Shown piece by piece: positions 1 to 15,700 of a stretch of DNA of 64,000 bases; position 1 is the first letter of the stretch, and each line of letters starts with the position of its first letter. Under the pieces are notes generated by a model, which was not told the DNA's origin, searched no databases, and saw only the letters and a program-made list of their open reading frames with translations. The position numbers and the translations under genes are program-made. The stretch is from Topomyia yanbarensis (Eukaryota > Arthropoda > Insecta > Diptera > Culicidae): the NCBI RefSeq assembly GCF_030247195.1, contig NC_080670.1, positions 38,407,934-38,471,933 on the forward strand. The letters are read 5' to 3'.

Positions 1-939
1 ACATTTTTAACATTTTTAACATTTTTAACATTTTTTACATTTTTGACATTTTTGACTTTTTTTACATTTTTTACATTTTTTACATTTTTTACATTTTTTA
101 CATTTTTTACATTTTTTACATTTTTTACATTTTTTACATTTTTTACATTTTTTACATTTTTTACATTTTTTACATTTTTTACATTTTTTACATTTTTTAC
201 ATTTTTTACATTTTTTACATTTTTTACATTTTTTACATTTTTTACATTTTTTACATTTTTTACATTTTTTAAATTTTTTACATTTTTTACATTTTTTACA
301 TTTTTTACATTTTTTACATTTTTTACATTTTTTACATTTTTTACATTTTTTACATTTTTTACATTTTTAACATTTTTTACATTTTTTACATTTTTTACAT
401 TTTTTACATTTTTTACATTTTTCACATTTTTTACATTTTTTACATTTTTTTCACTTTTTAAACTTTTTTTATATTTTTTACATTTTTTACATTTTTTACA
501 TTTTTTACATTTTTTACATTTTTTACATTTTTTACATTTTTTACATTTTTTACATTTTTTACATTTTTTACATTTTTTACATTTTTAACATTTTTAACAT
601 TTTTAACATTTTTAACATTTTTAACATTTTTAACATTTTTAACATTTTTAACATTTTTAACATTTTTAACATTTTTAACATTTTTAACATTTTTAACATT
701 TTTAACATTTTTAACATTTTTTACATTTTTTACATTTTTTACATTTTTTACATTTTTTACATTTTTTACATTTTTTACATTTTTTACATTTTTTACATTT
801 TTTACATTTTTTACATTTTTTACATTTTTTACATTTTTTACATTTTTTACATTTTTTACATTTTTTACATTTTTCACATTTTTTACATTTTTTACATTTT
901 TTACATTTTTTACATTTGTTACATTTTTTACATTTTTTT
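1..939. repeat. Partial higher-order block at the window edge
   Basis: This stretch holds the end of an HOR copy. The landmark CACTTTTTAAACTTT is at 452, followed by a T-type run, an A-type run (about 583-717), a T-type run, and the next landmark at 940. The 488-bp gap between the two landmarks recurs before the other HOR starts as 497, 488, 479, 461 and 497 bp. These lengths differ by multiples of 9. Confidence 0.8.
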
Positions 940-3900
940 CACTTTTTAAACATTTTTTATATTTTTTACATTTTTTACATTTTTTACATTTTTTACATTT
1001 TTTACATTTTTTACATTTTTTACATTTTTTACATTTTTTACATTTTTTACATTTTTTACATTTTTTACATTTTTTACATTTTTAACATTTTTAACATTTT
1101 TAACATTTTTAACATTTTTAACATTTTTAACATTTTTAACATTTTTAACATTTTTAACATTTTTAACATTTTTAACATTTTTAACATTTTTTACATTTTT
1201 TACATTTTTTACATTTTTTACATTTTTTACATTTTTTACATTTTTTACATTTTTCACATTTTTTACATTTTTTACATTTTTTACATTTTTTACATTTGTT
1301 ACATTTGTTACATTTGTTACATTTTTTACATTTTTTACATTTTTTACATTTTTTACATTTTTTACATTTTTTACATTTTTTACATTTTTTACATTTTTTA
1401 CATTTTTTACATTTTTTACATTTTTTACATTTTTTACATTTTTTACATTTTTTACATTTTTTACATTTTTTACATTTTTTACATTTTTTACATTTTTTAC
1501 ATTTTTTACATTTTTTACATTTTTTACATTTTTTACATTTTTTACATTTTTTACATTTTTTACATTTTTTACATTTTTTACATTTTTTACATTTTTTACA
1601 TTTTTTACATTTTTTACATTTTTAACATTTTTAACATTTTTAACATTTTTAACATTTTTAACATTTTTAACATTTTTAACATTTTTAACATTTTTAACAT
1701 TTTTAACATTTTTAACATTTTTAACATTTTTAACATTTTTAACATTTTTAACATTTTTAACATTTTTAACATTTTTAACATTTTTAACATTTTTAACATT
1801 TTTAACATTTTTAACATTTTTAACATTTTTAACATTTTTAACATTTTTAACATTTTTAACATTTTTAACATTTTTAACATTTTTAACATTTTTAACATTT
1901 TTAACATTTTTAACATTTTTAACATTTTTAACATTTTTAACATTTTTAACATTTTTAACATTTTTAACATTTTTAACATTTTTAACATTTTTAACATTTT
2001 TAACATTTTTAACATTTTTAACATTTTTAACATTTTTAACATTTTTAACATTTTTAACATTATTTACATTTTTTACATCTTTTACATCTTTTACATCTTT
2101 TACATCTTTTACATTTTTTACATTTTTTACGTTTTTTACATTTTTTACATTTTTTACATTTTTTACATTTTTTACATTTTTTACATTTTTTACATTTTTT
2201 ACATTTTTTACATTTTTTACATTTTTAACATTTTTAACATTTTTAACATTTTTAACATTTTTAACATTTTTAACATTTTTAACATTTTTAACATTTTTAA
2301 CATTTTTAACATTTTTAACATTTTTAACATTTTTTACATTTTTGACATTTTTGACATTTTTGACATTTTTTACATTTTTTACATTTTTTACATTTTTTAC
2401 ATTTTTTACATTTTTTACATTTTTTACATTTTTTACATTTTTTACATTTTTTACATTTTTTACATTTTTTACATTTTTTACATTTTTTACATTTTTTACA
2501 TTTTTTACATTTTTTACATTTTTTACATTTTTTACATTTTTTACATTTTTTACATTTGTTACATTTTTTACATTTTTTACATTTTTAACATTTTTAACAT
2601 TTTTAACATTTTTAACATTTTTAACATTTTTAACATTTTTAACATTTTTAACATTTTTAACATTTTTAACATTTTTAACATTTTTAACATTTTTAACATT
2701 TTTAACATTTTTAACATTTTTTACATTTTTGACATTTTTTACATTTTTTACATTTTTGACATTTTTGACATTTTTGACATTTTTTACATTTTTTACATTT
2801 TTTACATTTTTTACATTTTTTACATTTTTTACATTTTTTACATTTTTTACATTTTTTACATTTTTTACATTTTTTACATTTTTTACATTTTTAAAATTTT
2901 TAACATTTTTTACATTTTTTACATTTTTAACATTTTTAACATTTTTAACATTTTTTACATTTTTTACATTTTTTACATTTTTTACATTTTTTACATTTTT
3001 TACATTTTTTACATTTTTTACATTTTTTACATTTTTTACATTTTTTACATTTTTCACATTTTTTACATTTTTTACATTTTTTACGTTTGTTACATTTGTT
3101 ACATTTGTTACATTTTTTACATTTTTTACATTTTTTACATTTTTTACATTTTTTACATTTTTTACATTTTTTACATTTTTTACATTTTTTACATTTTTTA
3201 CATTTTTTACATTTTTTACATTTTTTACATTTTTTACATTTTTTACATTTTTTACATTTTTTACATTTGTTACATTTTTTACATTTTTTACATTTTTAAC
3301 ATTTTTAACATTTTTAACATTTTTAACATTTTTAACATTTTTAACATTTTTAACATTTTTAACATTTTTAACATTTTTAACATTTTTAACATTTTTAACA
3401 TTTTTAACATTTTTAACATTTTTAACATTTTTAACATTTTTAACATTTTTAACATTTTTAACATTTTTAACATTTTTTACATTTTTGACATTTTTTACAT
3501 TTTTTACATTTTTTACATTTTTGACATTTTTTACATTTTTTACATTTTTTACATTTTTTACATTTTTTACATTTTTCACATTTTTTACATTTTTTACTTT
3601 TTTTACATTTGTTACATTTGTTACATTTGTTACATTTGTTACATTTGTTACATTTGTTACATTTTTTACATTTTTTACATTTTTTACATTTTTTACATTT
3701 TTTACATTTTTTACATTTTTTACATTTTTTACATTTTTTACATTTTTTACATTTTTTACATTTTTTACATTTTTTACATTTGTTACATTTTTTACATTTT
3801 TTACATTTTTAACATTTTTAACATTTTTAACATTTTTAACATTTTTAACATTTTTAACATTTTTAACATTTTTAACATTTTTAACATTTTTAACATTTTT

Positions 3901-5644
3901 AACATTTTTAACATTTTTAACATTTTTAACATTTTTTACATTTTTGACATTTTTTACATTTTTTACATTTTTGACATTTTTGACATTTTTGACATTTTTT
4001 ACATTTTTTACATTTTTTACATTTTTTACATTTTTTACATTTTTTACATTTTTTACATTTTTTACATTTTTTACATTTTTTACATTTTTTACATTTTTTA
4101 CATTTTTTACATTTTTTACATTTTTTACATTTTTTACATTTTTTACATTTTTTACATTTTTTACATTTTTTACATTTTTTACATTTTTTACATTTTTTAC
4201 ATTTATTACATTTTTTACATTTTTTACATTTTTTACATTTTTTACATTTTTTACATTTTTTACATTTTCTACATTTTTTACATTTTTTACATTTTTTACA
4301 TTTTTTACATTTTTTACATTTTTTTACATTTTTTACATTTTTTACATTTTTCACATTTTTTACATTTTTTACATTTTTTACATTTGTTACATTTTTTACT
4401 TTTTTTTCACTTTTTAAACTTTTTTTATATTTTTTACATTTTTTACATTTTTTACATTTTTTACATTTTTTACATTTTTTACATTTTTTACATTTTTTAC
4501 ATTTTTTACATTTTTTACATTTTTTACATTTTTTACATTTTTTACATTTTTTACATTTTTTACATTTTTTACATTTTTAACATTTTTAACATTTTTAACA
4601 TTTTTAACATTTTTAACATTTTTAACATTTTTAACATTTTTAACATTTTTAACATTTTTAACATTTGTAACATTTTTAACATTTTTAACATTTTTAACAT
4701 TTTTAACATTTTTAACATTTTTAACATTTTTTACATTTTTGACATTTTTGACTTTTTTTACATTTTTTACATTTTTTACATTTTTTACATTTTTTACATT
4801 TTTTACATTTTTTACATTTTTTACATTTTTTATATTTTTTACATTTTTTACATTTTTTACATTTTTTACATTTTTTACATTTTTTACATTTTTTACATTT
4901 TTTACATTTTTTACATTTTTTACATTTTTTACATTTTTTACATTTTTTAAATTTTTTACATTTTTTACATTTTTTACATTTTTTACATTTTTTACATTTT
5001 TTACATTTTTTACATTTTTTACATTTTTTACATTTTTTACATTTTTTACATTTTTTACATTTTTAACATTTTTTACATTTTTTACATTTTTTACATTTTT
5101 TACATTTTTTACATTTTTCACATTTTTTACATTTTTTACATTTTTTTCACTTTTTAAACTTTTTTTATATTTTTTACATTTTTTACATTTTTTACATTTT
5201 TTACATTTTTTACATTTTTTACATTTTTTACATTTTTTACATTTTTTACATTTTTTACATTTTTTACATTTTTTACATTTTTAACATTTTTAACATTTTT
5301 AACATTTTTAACATTTTTAACATTTTTAACATTTTTAACATTTTTAACATTTTTAACATTTTTAACATTTTTAACATTTTTAACATTTTTAACATTTTTA
5401 ACATTTTTAACATTTTTAACATTTTTTACATTTTTTACATTTTTTACATTTTTTACATTTTTTACATTTTTTACATTTTTTACATTTTTTACATTTTTTA
5501 CATTTTTTACATTTTTTACATTTTTTACATTTTTTACATTTTTTACATTTTTTACATTTTTTACATTTTTTACATTTTTCACATTTTTTACATTTTTTAC
5601 ATTTTTTACATTTTTTACATTTGTTACATTTTTTACATTTTTTT
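940..5644. repeat. Higher-order repeat copy 1 (about 4.7 kb)
   Basis: It begins at the rare landmark CACTTTTTAAACATT. In order it contains a T-type run, a 12-unit A-type run, one C-type unit, three ACATTTGTT units (1295-1320), a long T-type run, about 49 A-type units (1620-2060), ACATTATTT, four ACATCTTTT units, one ACGTTTTTT and further ordered blocks. Two landmarks of the CACTTTTTAAACTTT kind (4408, 5148) lie near its end. The same order recurs in later copies. Confidence 0.85.
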
Positions 5645-8600
5645 CACTTTTTAAACATTTTTTATATTTTTTACATTTTTTACATTTTTTACATTTTTTA
5701 CATTTTTTACATTTTTTACATTTTTTACATTTTTTACATTTTTTACATTTTTTACATTTTTTACATTTTTTACATTTTTTACATTTTTAACATTTTTAAC
5801 ATTTTTAACATTTTTAACATTTTTAACATTTTTAACATTTTTAACATTTTTAACATTTTTAACATTTTTAACATTTTTAACATTTTTAACATTTTTTACA
5901 TTTTTTACATTTTTTACATTTTTTACATTTTTTACATTTTTTACATTTTTTACATTTTTCACATTTTTTACATTTTTTACATTTTTTACATTTTTTACAT
6001 TTGTTACATTTGTTACATTTGTTACATTTTTTACATTTTTTACATTTTTTACATTTTTTACATTTTTTACATTTTTTACATTTTTTACATTTTTTACATT
6101 TTTTACATTTTTTACATTTTTTACATTTTTTACATTTTTTACATTTTTTACATTTTTTACATTTTTTACATTTTTTACATTTTTTACATTTTTTACATTT
6201 TTTACATTTTTTACATTTTTTACATTTTTTACATTTTTTACATTTTTTACATTTTTTACATTTTTTACATTTTTTACATTTTTTACATTTTTTACATTTT
6301 TTACATTTTTTACATTTTTAACATTTTTAACATTTTTAACATTTTTAACATTTTTAACATTTTTAACATTTTTAACATTTTTAACATTTTTAACATTTTT
6401 AACATTTTTAACATTTTTAACATTTTTAACATTTTTAACATTTTTAACATTTTTAACATTTTTAACATTTTTAACATTTTTAACATTTTTAACATTTTTA
6501 ACATTTTTAACATTTTTAACATTTTTAACATTTTTAACATTTTTAACATTTTTAACATTTTTAACATTTTTAACATTTTTAACATTTTTAACATTTTTAA
6601 CATTTTTAACATTTTTAACATTTTTAACATTTTTAACATTTTTAACATTTTTAACATTTTTAACATTTTTAACATTTTTAACATTTTTAACATTTTTAAC
6701 ATTTTTAACATTTTTAACATTTTTAACATTTTTAACATTTTTAACATTTTTAACATTTTTAACATTTTTAACATTTTTAACATTATTTACATTTTTTACA
6801 TCTTTTACATCTTTTACATCTTTTACATCTTTTACATTTTTTACATTTTTTACGTTTTTTACATTTTTTACATTTTTTACATTTTTTACATTTTTTACAT
6901 TTTTTACATTTTTTACATTTTTTACATTTTTTACATTTTTAACATTTTTAACATTTTTAACATTTTTAACATTTTTAACATTTTTAACATTTTTAACATT
7001 TTTAACATTTTTAACATTTTTAACATTTTTAACATTTTTAACATTTTTAACATTTTTTACATTTTTGACATTTTTGACATTTTTGACATTTTTTACATTT
7101 TTTACATTTTTTACATTTTTTACATTTTTTACATTTTTTACATTTTTTACATTTTTTACATTTTTTACATTTTTTACATTTTTTACATTTTTTACATTTT
7201 TTACATTTTTTACATTTTTTACATTTTTTACATTTTTTACATTTTTTACATTTTTTACATTTTTTACATTTTTTACATTTTTTACATTTTTTACATTTTT
7301 TACATTTTTTACATTTTTTACATTTTTTACATTTTTTACATTTTTTACATTTTTTACATTTTTTACATTTTTTACATTTTTTACATTTTTTACATTTTTT
7401 ACATTTTTTACATTTTTTACATTTTTTACATTTTTTACATTTTTAACATTTTTTACATTTTTTACATTTTTAACATTTTTTACATTTTTAACATTTTTAA
7501 CATTTTTAACATTTTTAACATTTTTAACATTTTTAACATTTTTAACATTTTTAACATTTTTAACATTTTTAACATTTTTAACATTTTTAACATTTTTAAC
7601 ATTTTTAACATTTTTAACATTTTTAACATTTTTAACATTTTTTACATTTTTGACATTTTTTACATTTTTTACATTTTTTACATTTTTGACATTTTTTACA
7701 TTTTTTACATTTTTTACATTTTTTACATTTTTCACATTTTTTACATTTTTTACTTTTTTTACATTTGTTACATTTGTTACATTTGTTACATTTGTTACAT
7801 TTGTTACATTTTTTACATTTTTTACATTTTTTACATTTTTTACATTTTTTACATTTTTTACATTTTTTACATTTTTTACATTTTTTACATTTTTTACATT
7901 TTTTACATTTTTTACATTTTTTACATTTTTTACATTTTTTACATTTGTTACATTTTTTACATTTTTTACATTTTTTACATTTTTAACATTTTTAACATTT
8001 TTAACATTTTTAACATTTTTAACATTTTTAACATTTTTAACATTTTTAACATTTTTAACATTTTTAACATTTTTAACATTTTTAACATTTTTTACATTTT
8101 TGACATTTTTTACATTTTTTACATTTTTGACATTTTTGACATTTTTGACATTTTTTACATTTTTTACATTTTTTACATTTTTTACATTTTTTACATTTTT
8201 TACATTTTTTACATTTTTTACATTTTTTACATTTTTTACATTTTTTACATTTTTTACATTTTTTACATTTTTTACATTTTTTACATTTTTTACATTTTTT
8301 ACATTTTTTACATTTTTTACATTTTTTACATTTATTACATTTTTTACATTTTTTACATTTTTTACATTTTTTACATTTTTAACATTTTTTACATTTTTTA
8401 CATTTTCTACATTTTTTACATTTTTTACATTTTTTACATTTTTTACATTTTTTACATTTTTTTACATTTTTTACATTTTTTACATTTTTCACATTTTTTA
8501 CATTTTTTACATTTTTTACATTTGTTACATTTTTTACATTTTTTTCACTTTTTAAACTTTTTTTATATTTTTTACATTTTTTACATTTTTTACATTTTTT

Positions 8601-9782
8601 ACATTTTTTACATTTTTTACATTTTTTACATTTTTTACATTTTTTACATTTTTTACATTTTTTACATTTTTTACATTTTTTACATTTTTTACATTTTTTA
8701 CATTTTTTACATTTTTTACATTTTTAACATTTTTAACATTTTTAACATTTTTAACATTTTTAACATTTTTAACATTTTTAACATTTTTAACATTTGTAAC
8801 ATTTTTAACATTTTTAACATTTTTAACATTTTTAACATTTTTAACATTTTTAACATTTTTAACATTTTTAACATTTTTTACATTTTTGACATTTTTGACT
8901 TTTTTTACATTTTTTACATTTTTAACATTTTTTACATTTTTTACATTTTTTACATTTTTTACATTTTTTACATTTTTTACATTTTTTACATTTTTTACAT
9001 TTTTTACATTTTTTACATTTTTTACATTTTTTACATTTTTTACATTTTTTACATTTTTTACATTTTTTACATTTTTTACATTTTTTACATTTTTTACATT
9101 TTTTACATTTTTTAAATTTTTTACATTTTTTACATTTTTTACATTTTTTACATTTTTTACATTTTTTACATTTTTTACATTTTTTACATTTTTTACATTT
9201 TTTACATTTTTAACATTTTTTACATTTTTTACATTTTTTACATTTTTTACATTTTTCACATTTTTTACATTTTTTACATTTTTTACATTTTTTTCACTTT
9301 TTAAACTTTTTTTATATTTTTTACATTTTTTACATTTTTTACATTTTTTACATTTTTTACATTTTTTACATTTTTTACATTTTTTACATTTTTTACATTT
9401 TTAACATTTTTAACATTTTTAACATTTTTAACATTTTTAACATTTTTAACATTTTTAACATTTTTAACATTTTTAACATTTTTAACATTTTTAACATTTT
9501 TAACATTTTTAACATTTTTAACATTTTTTACATTTTTTACATTTTTTACATTTTTTACATTTTTTACATTTTTTACATTTTTTACATTTTTTACATTTTT
9601 TACATTTTTTACATTTTTTACATTTTTTACATTTTTTACATTTTTTACATTTTTTACATTTTTTACATTTTTTACATTTTTTACATTTTTTACATTTTTT
9701 ACATTTTTTACATTTTTCACATTTTTTACATTTTTTACATTTTTTACATTTTTTACATTTGTTACATTTTTTACATTTTTTT
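5645..9782. repeat. Higher-order repeat copy 2 (about 4.1 kb)
   Basis: It has the same block order as the preceding copy: three ACATTTGTT units at 6000, a long A-type run at 6316-6783, then ACATTATTT, four ACATCTTTT units and ACGTTTTTT at 6783-6855. Closing landmarks are at 8546 and 9295. It is 567 bp (63 units) shorter than copy 1, mainly because it lacks one GTT/G-type sub-block found around 2900-3480 in copy 1. Confidence 0.85.
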
Positions 9783-12700
9783 CACTTTTTAAACATTTTT
9801 TATATTTTTTACATTTTTTACATTTTTTACATTTTTTACATTTTTTACATTTTTTACATTTTTTACATTTTTTACATTTTTTACATTTTTTACATTTTTT
9901 ACATTTTTAACATTTTTAACATTTTTAACATTTTTAACATTTTTAACATTTTTAACATTTTTAACATTTTTAACATTTTTAACATTTTTAACATTTTTTA
10001 CATTTTTTACATTTTTTACATTTTTTACATTTTTTACATTTTTTACATTTTTTACATTTTTTACATTTTTTACATTTTTTACATTTTTTACATTTTTTAC
10101 ATTTTTTACATTTTTCACATTTTTTACATTTTTTACATTTTTTACATTTTTTACATTTGTTACATTTGTTACATTTGTTACATTTTTTACATTTTTTACA
10201 TTTTTTACATTTTTTACATTTTTTACATTTTTTACATTTTTTACATTTTTTACATTTTTTACATTTTTTACATTTTTTACATTTTTTACATTTTTTACAT
10301 TTTTTACATTTTTTACATTTTTTACATTTTTTACATTTTTTACATTTTTTACATTTTTAACATTTTTTACATTTTTTACATTTTTTACATTTTTTACATT
10401 TTTTACATTTTTTACATTTTTTACATTTTTTACATTTTTTACATTTTTTACATTTTTTACATTTTTTACATTTTTTACATTTTTTACATTTTTAACATTT
10501 TTAACATTTTTAACATTTTTAACATTTTTAACATTTTTAACATTTTTAACATTTTTAACATTTTTAACATTTTTAACATTTTTAACATTTTTAACATTTT
10601 TAACATTTTTAACATTTTTAACATTTTTAACATTTTTAACATTTTTAACATTTTTAACATTTTTAACATTTTTAACATTTTTAACATTTTTAACATTTTT
10701 AACATTTTTAACATTTTTAACATTTTTAACATTTTTAACATTTTTAACATTTTTAACATTTTTAACATTTTTAACATTTTTAACATTTTTAACATTTTTA
10801 ACATTTTTAACATTTTTAACATTTTTAACATTTTTAACATTTTTAACATTTTTAACATTTTTAACATTTTTAACATTTTTAACATTTTTAACATTTTTAA
10901 CATTTTTAACATTTTTAACATTTTTAACATTTTTAACATTTTTAACATTTTTAACATTTTTAACATTTTTTACATTTTTAACATTTTTAACATTATTTAC
11001 ATTTTTTACATCTTTTACATCTTTTACATCTTTTACATCTTTTACATTTTTTACATTTTTTACGTTTTTTACATTTTTTACATTTTTTACATTTTTTACA
11101 TTTTTTACATTTTTTACATTTTTTACATTTTTTACATTTTTAACATTTTTAACATTTTTAACATTTTTAACATTTTTAACATTTTTAACATTTTTAACAT
11201 TTTTAACATTTTTAACATTTTTAACATTTTTGACATTTTTGACATTTTTTACATTTTTGACATTTTTTACATTTTTTACATTTTTTACATTTTTTACATT
11301 TTTTACATTTTTTACATTTTTTACATTTTTTACATTTTTTACATTTTTTACATTTTTTACATTTTTTACATTTTTTACATTTTTTACATTTTTTACATTT
11401 TTTACATTTTTTACATTTTTTACATTTTTTACATTTTTTACATTTTTTACATTTTTTACATTTTTTACATTTTTTACATTTTTTACATTTTTTACATTTT
11501 TTACATTTTTTACATTTTTTACATTTTTTACATTTTTTACATTTTTTACATTTTTTACATTTTTTACATTTTTTACATTTTTTACATTTTTTACATTTTT
11601 TACATTTTTTACATTTTTTACATTTTTTACATTTTTTACATTTTTTACATTTTTTACATTTTTTACATTTTTAACATTTTTAACATTTTTAACATTTTTA
11701 ACATTTTTAACATTTTTAACATTTTTAACATTTTTAACATTTTTAACATTTTTAACATTTTTAACATTTTTAACATTTTTAACATTTTTAACATTTTTAA
11801 CATTTTTAACATTTTTAACATTTTTAACATTTTTAACATTTTTAACATTTTTAACATTTTTTACATTTTTTACATTTTTTACATTTTTTACATTTTTTAC
11901 ATTTTTTACATTTTTTACATTTTTTACATTTTTCACATTTTTTACATTTTTTACATTTTTTACATTTTTTACATTTGTTACATTTGTTACATTTGTTACA
12001 TTTGTTACATTTTTTACATTTTTTACATTTTTTACATTTATTACATTTTTTACATTTTTTACATTTTTTACATTTTTTACATTTTTTACATTTTTTACAT
12101 TTTTTACATTTTTTACATTTTTTACATTTTTTACATTTTTTACATTTTTTACATTTTTTACATTTTTAACATTTTTAACATTTTTAACATTTTTAACATT
12201 TTTAACATTTTTAACATTTTTAACATTTTTAACATTTTTAACATTTTTAACATTTTTAACATTTTTAACATTTTTTACATTTTTAACATTTTTAACATTT
12301 TTAACATTTTTAACATTTTTAACATTTTTAACATTTTTAACATTTTTAACATTTTTAACATTTTTAACATTTTTAACATTTTTAACATTTTTAACATTTT
12401 TAACATTTTTAACATTTTTAACATTTTTAACATTTTTAACATTTTTAACATTTTTAACATTTTTAACATTTTTAACATTTTTAACATTTTTAACATTTTT
12501 AACATTTTTAACATTTTTAACATTTTTAACATTTTTTACATTTTTTACATTATTTACATTTTTTACATCTTTTACATCTTTTACATCTTTTACATTTTTT
12601 ACATTTTTTACATTTTTTACGTTTTTTACATTTTTTACATTTTTTACATTTTTTACATTTTTTACATTTTTTACATTTTTTACATTTTTTACATTTTTTA

Positions 12701-15700
12701 CATTTTTTACATTTTTAACATTTTTAACATTTTTAACATTTTTAACATTTTTAACATTTTTAACATTTTTAACATTTTTAACATTTTTAACATTTTTTAC
12801 ATTTTTTACATTTTTGACATTTTTGACATTTTTGACATTTTTTACATTTTTTACATTTTTTACATTTTTTACATTTTTTACATTTTTTACATTTTTTACA
12901 TTTTTTACATTTTTTACATTTTTTACATTTTTTACATTTTTTACATTTTTTACATTTTTTACATTTTTTACATTTTTTACATTTTTTACATTTTTTACAT
13001 TTTTTACATTTTTTACATTTTTTACATTTTTTACATTTTTTACATTTTTTACATTTTTTACATTTTTTACATTTTTTACATTTTTTACATTTTTTACATT
13101 TTTTACATTTTTTACATTTTTTACATTTTTTACATTTTTTACATTTTTTACATTTTTTACATTTTTTACGTTTTTTACATTTTTTACATTTTTTACATTT
13201 TTTACATTTTTTACATTTTTTACATTTTTTACATTTTTTACATTTTTTACATTTTTTACATTTTTTACATTTTTTACATTTTTTACATTTTTTACATTTT
13301 TTACATTTTTAACATTTTTAACATTTTTAACATTTTTAACATTTTTAACATTTTTAACATTTTTAACATTTTTAACATTTTTAACATTTTTAACATTTTT
13401 AACATTTTTAACATTTTTAACATTTTTAACATTTTTAACATTTTTAACATTTTTAACATTTTTAACATTTTTAACATTTTTAACATTTTTAACATTTTTA
13501 ACATTTTTAACATTTTTAACATTTTTAACATTTTTAACATTTTTAACATTTTTAACATTTTTAACATTTTTAACATTTTTAACATTTTTAACATTTTTAA
13601 CATTATTTACATTTTTTACATCTTTTACATCTTTTACATCTTTTACATTTTTTACATTTTTTACATTTTTTACGTTTTTTACATTTTTTACATTTTTTAC
13701 ATTTTTTACATTTTTTACATTTTTTACATTTTTTACATTTTTTACATTTTTAACATTTTTAACATTTTTAACATTTTTAACATTTTTAACATTTTTAACA
13801 TTTTTAACATTTTTAACATTTTTAACATTTTTAACATTTTTAACATTTTTAACATTTTTAACATTTTTAACATTTTTAACATTTTTAACATTTTTAACAT
13901 TTTTGACATTTTTGACATTTTTGACATTTTTTACATTTTTTACATTTTTTACATTTTTTACATTTTTTACATTTTTTACATTTTTTACATTTTTTACATT
14001 TTTTACATTTTTTACATTTTTTACATTTTTTACATTTTTTACATTTTTTACATTTTTTACATTTTTTACATTTTTTACATTTTTTACATTTTTTACATTT
14101 TTTACATTTTTTACATTTTTTACATTTTTTACATTTTTTACATTTTTTACATTTTTTACATTTTTTACATTTTTTACATTTTTTACATTTTTAACATTTT
14201 TAACATTTTTTACATTTTTTACATTTTTCACATTTTTTACATTTTTTACATTTTTTACATTTTTTACATTTGTTACATTTTTTACATTTTTTTCACTTTT
14301 TAAACTTTTTTTATATTTTTTACATTTTTTACATTTTTTATATTTTTTATATTTTTTACTTTTTTTACATTTTTTACATTTCTTACATTTTTTACATTTT
14401 TAACATTTTTAACATTTTTAACATTTTTAACATTTTTAAAATTTTTAACATTTTTTACATTTTTTACATTTTTAACATTTTTAACATTTTTAACATTTTT
14501 TACATTTTTTACATTTTTTACATTTTTTACATTTTTTACATTTTTTACATTTTTTACATTTTTTACATTTTTTACATTTTTTACATTTTTTACATTTTTC
14601 ACATTTTTTACATTTTTTACATTTTTTACGTTTGTTACATTTGTTACATTTGTTACATTTTTTACATTTTTTACATTTTTTACATTTTTTACATTTTTTA
14701 CATTTTTTACATTTTTTACATTTTTTACATTTTTTACATTTTTTACATTTTTTACATTTTTTACATTTTTTACATTTTTTACATTTTTTACATTTTTTAC
14801 ATTTGTTACATTTTTTACATTTTTTACATTTTTAACATTTTTAACATTTTTAACATTTTTAACATTTTTAACATTTTTAACATTTTTAACATTTTTAACA
14901 TTTTTAACATTTTTAACATTTTTAACATTTTTAACATTTTTAACATTTTTAACATTTTTAACATTTTTAACATTTTTAACATTTTTAACATTTTTAACAT
15001 TTTTAACATTTTTAACATTTTTTACATTTTTGACATTTTTTACATTTTTTACATTTTTTACATTTTTGACATTTTTTACATTTTTTACATTTTTTACATT
15101 TTTTACATTTTTTACATTTTTCACATTTTTTACATTTTTTACTTTTTTTACATTTGTTACATTTGTTACATTTGTTACATTTGTTACATTTGTTACATTT
15201 TTTACATTTTTTACATTTTTTACATTTTTTACATTTTTTACATTTTTTACATTTTTTACATTTTTTACATTTTTTACATTTTTTACATTTTTTACATTTT
15301 TTACATTTTTTACATTTTTTACATTTGTTACATTTTTTACATTTTTTACATTTTTAACATTTTTAACATTTTTAACATTTTTAACATTTTTAACATTTTT
15401 AACATTTTTAACATTTTTAACATTTTTAACATTTTTAACATTTTTAACATTTTTAACATTTTTAACATTTTTTACATTTTTGACATTTTTTACATTTTTT
15501 ACATTTTTGACATTTTTGACATTTTTTACATTTTTTACATTTTTTACATTTTTTACATTTTTTACATTTTTTACATTTTTTACATTTTTTACATTTTTTA
15601 CATTTTTTACATTTTTTACATTTTTTACATTTTTTACATTTTTTACATTTTTTACATTTTTTACATTTTTTACATTTTTTACATTTTTTACATTTTTTAC

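Noticed and set aside
916..14403. Very long open frames through the satellite (repeats of Tyr-Ile-Phe, Thr-Phe-Phe, Asn-Val-Lys, Leu-His-Phe)
   Set aside because: A 9-bp unit keeps frames open on both strands at once. Most begin at non-ATG codons and their ends coincide with repeat landmarks.
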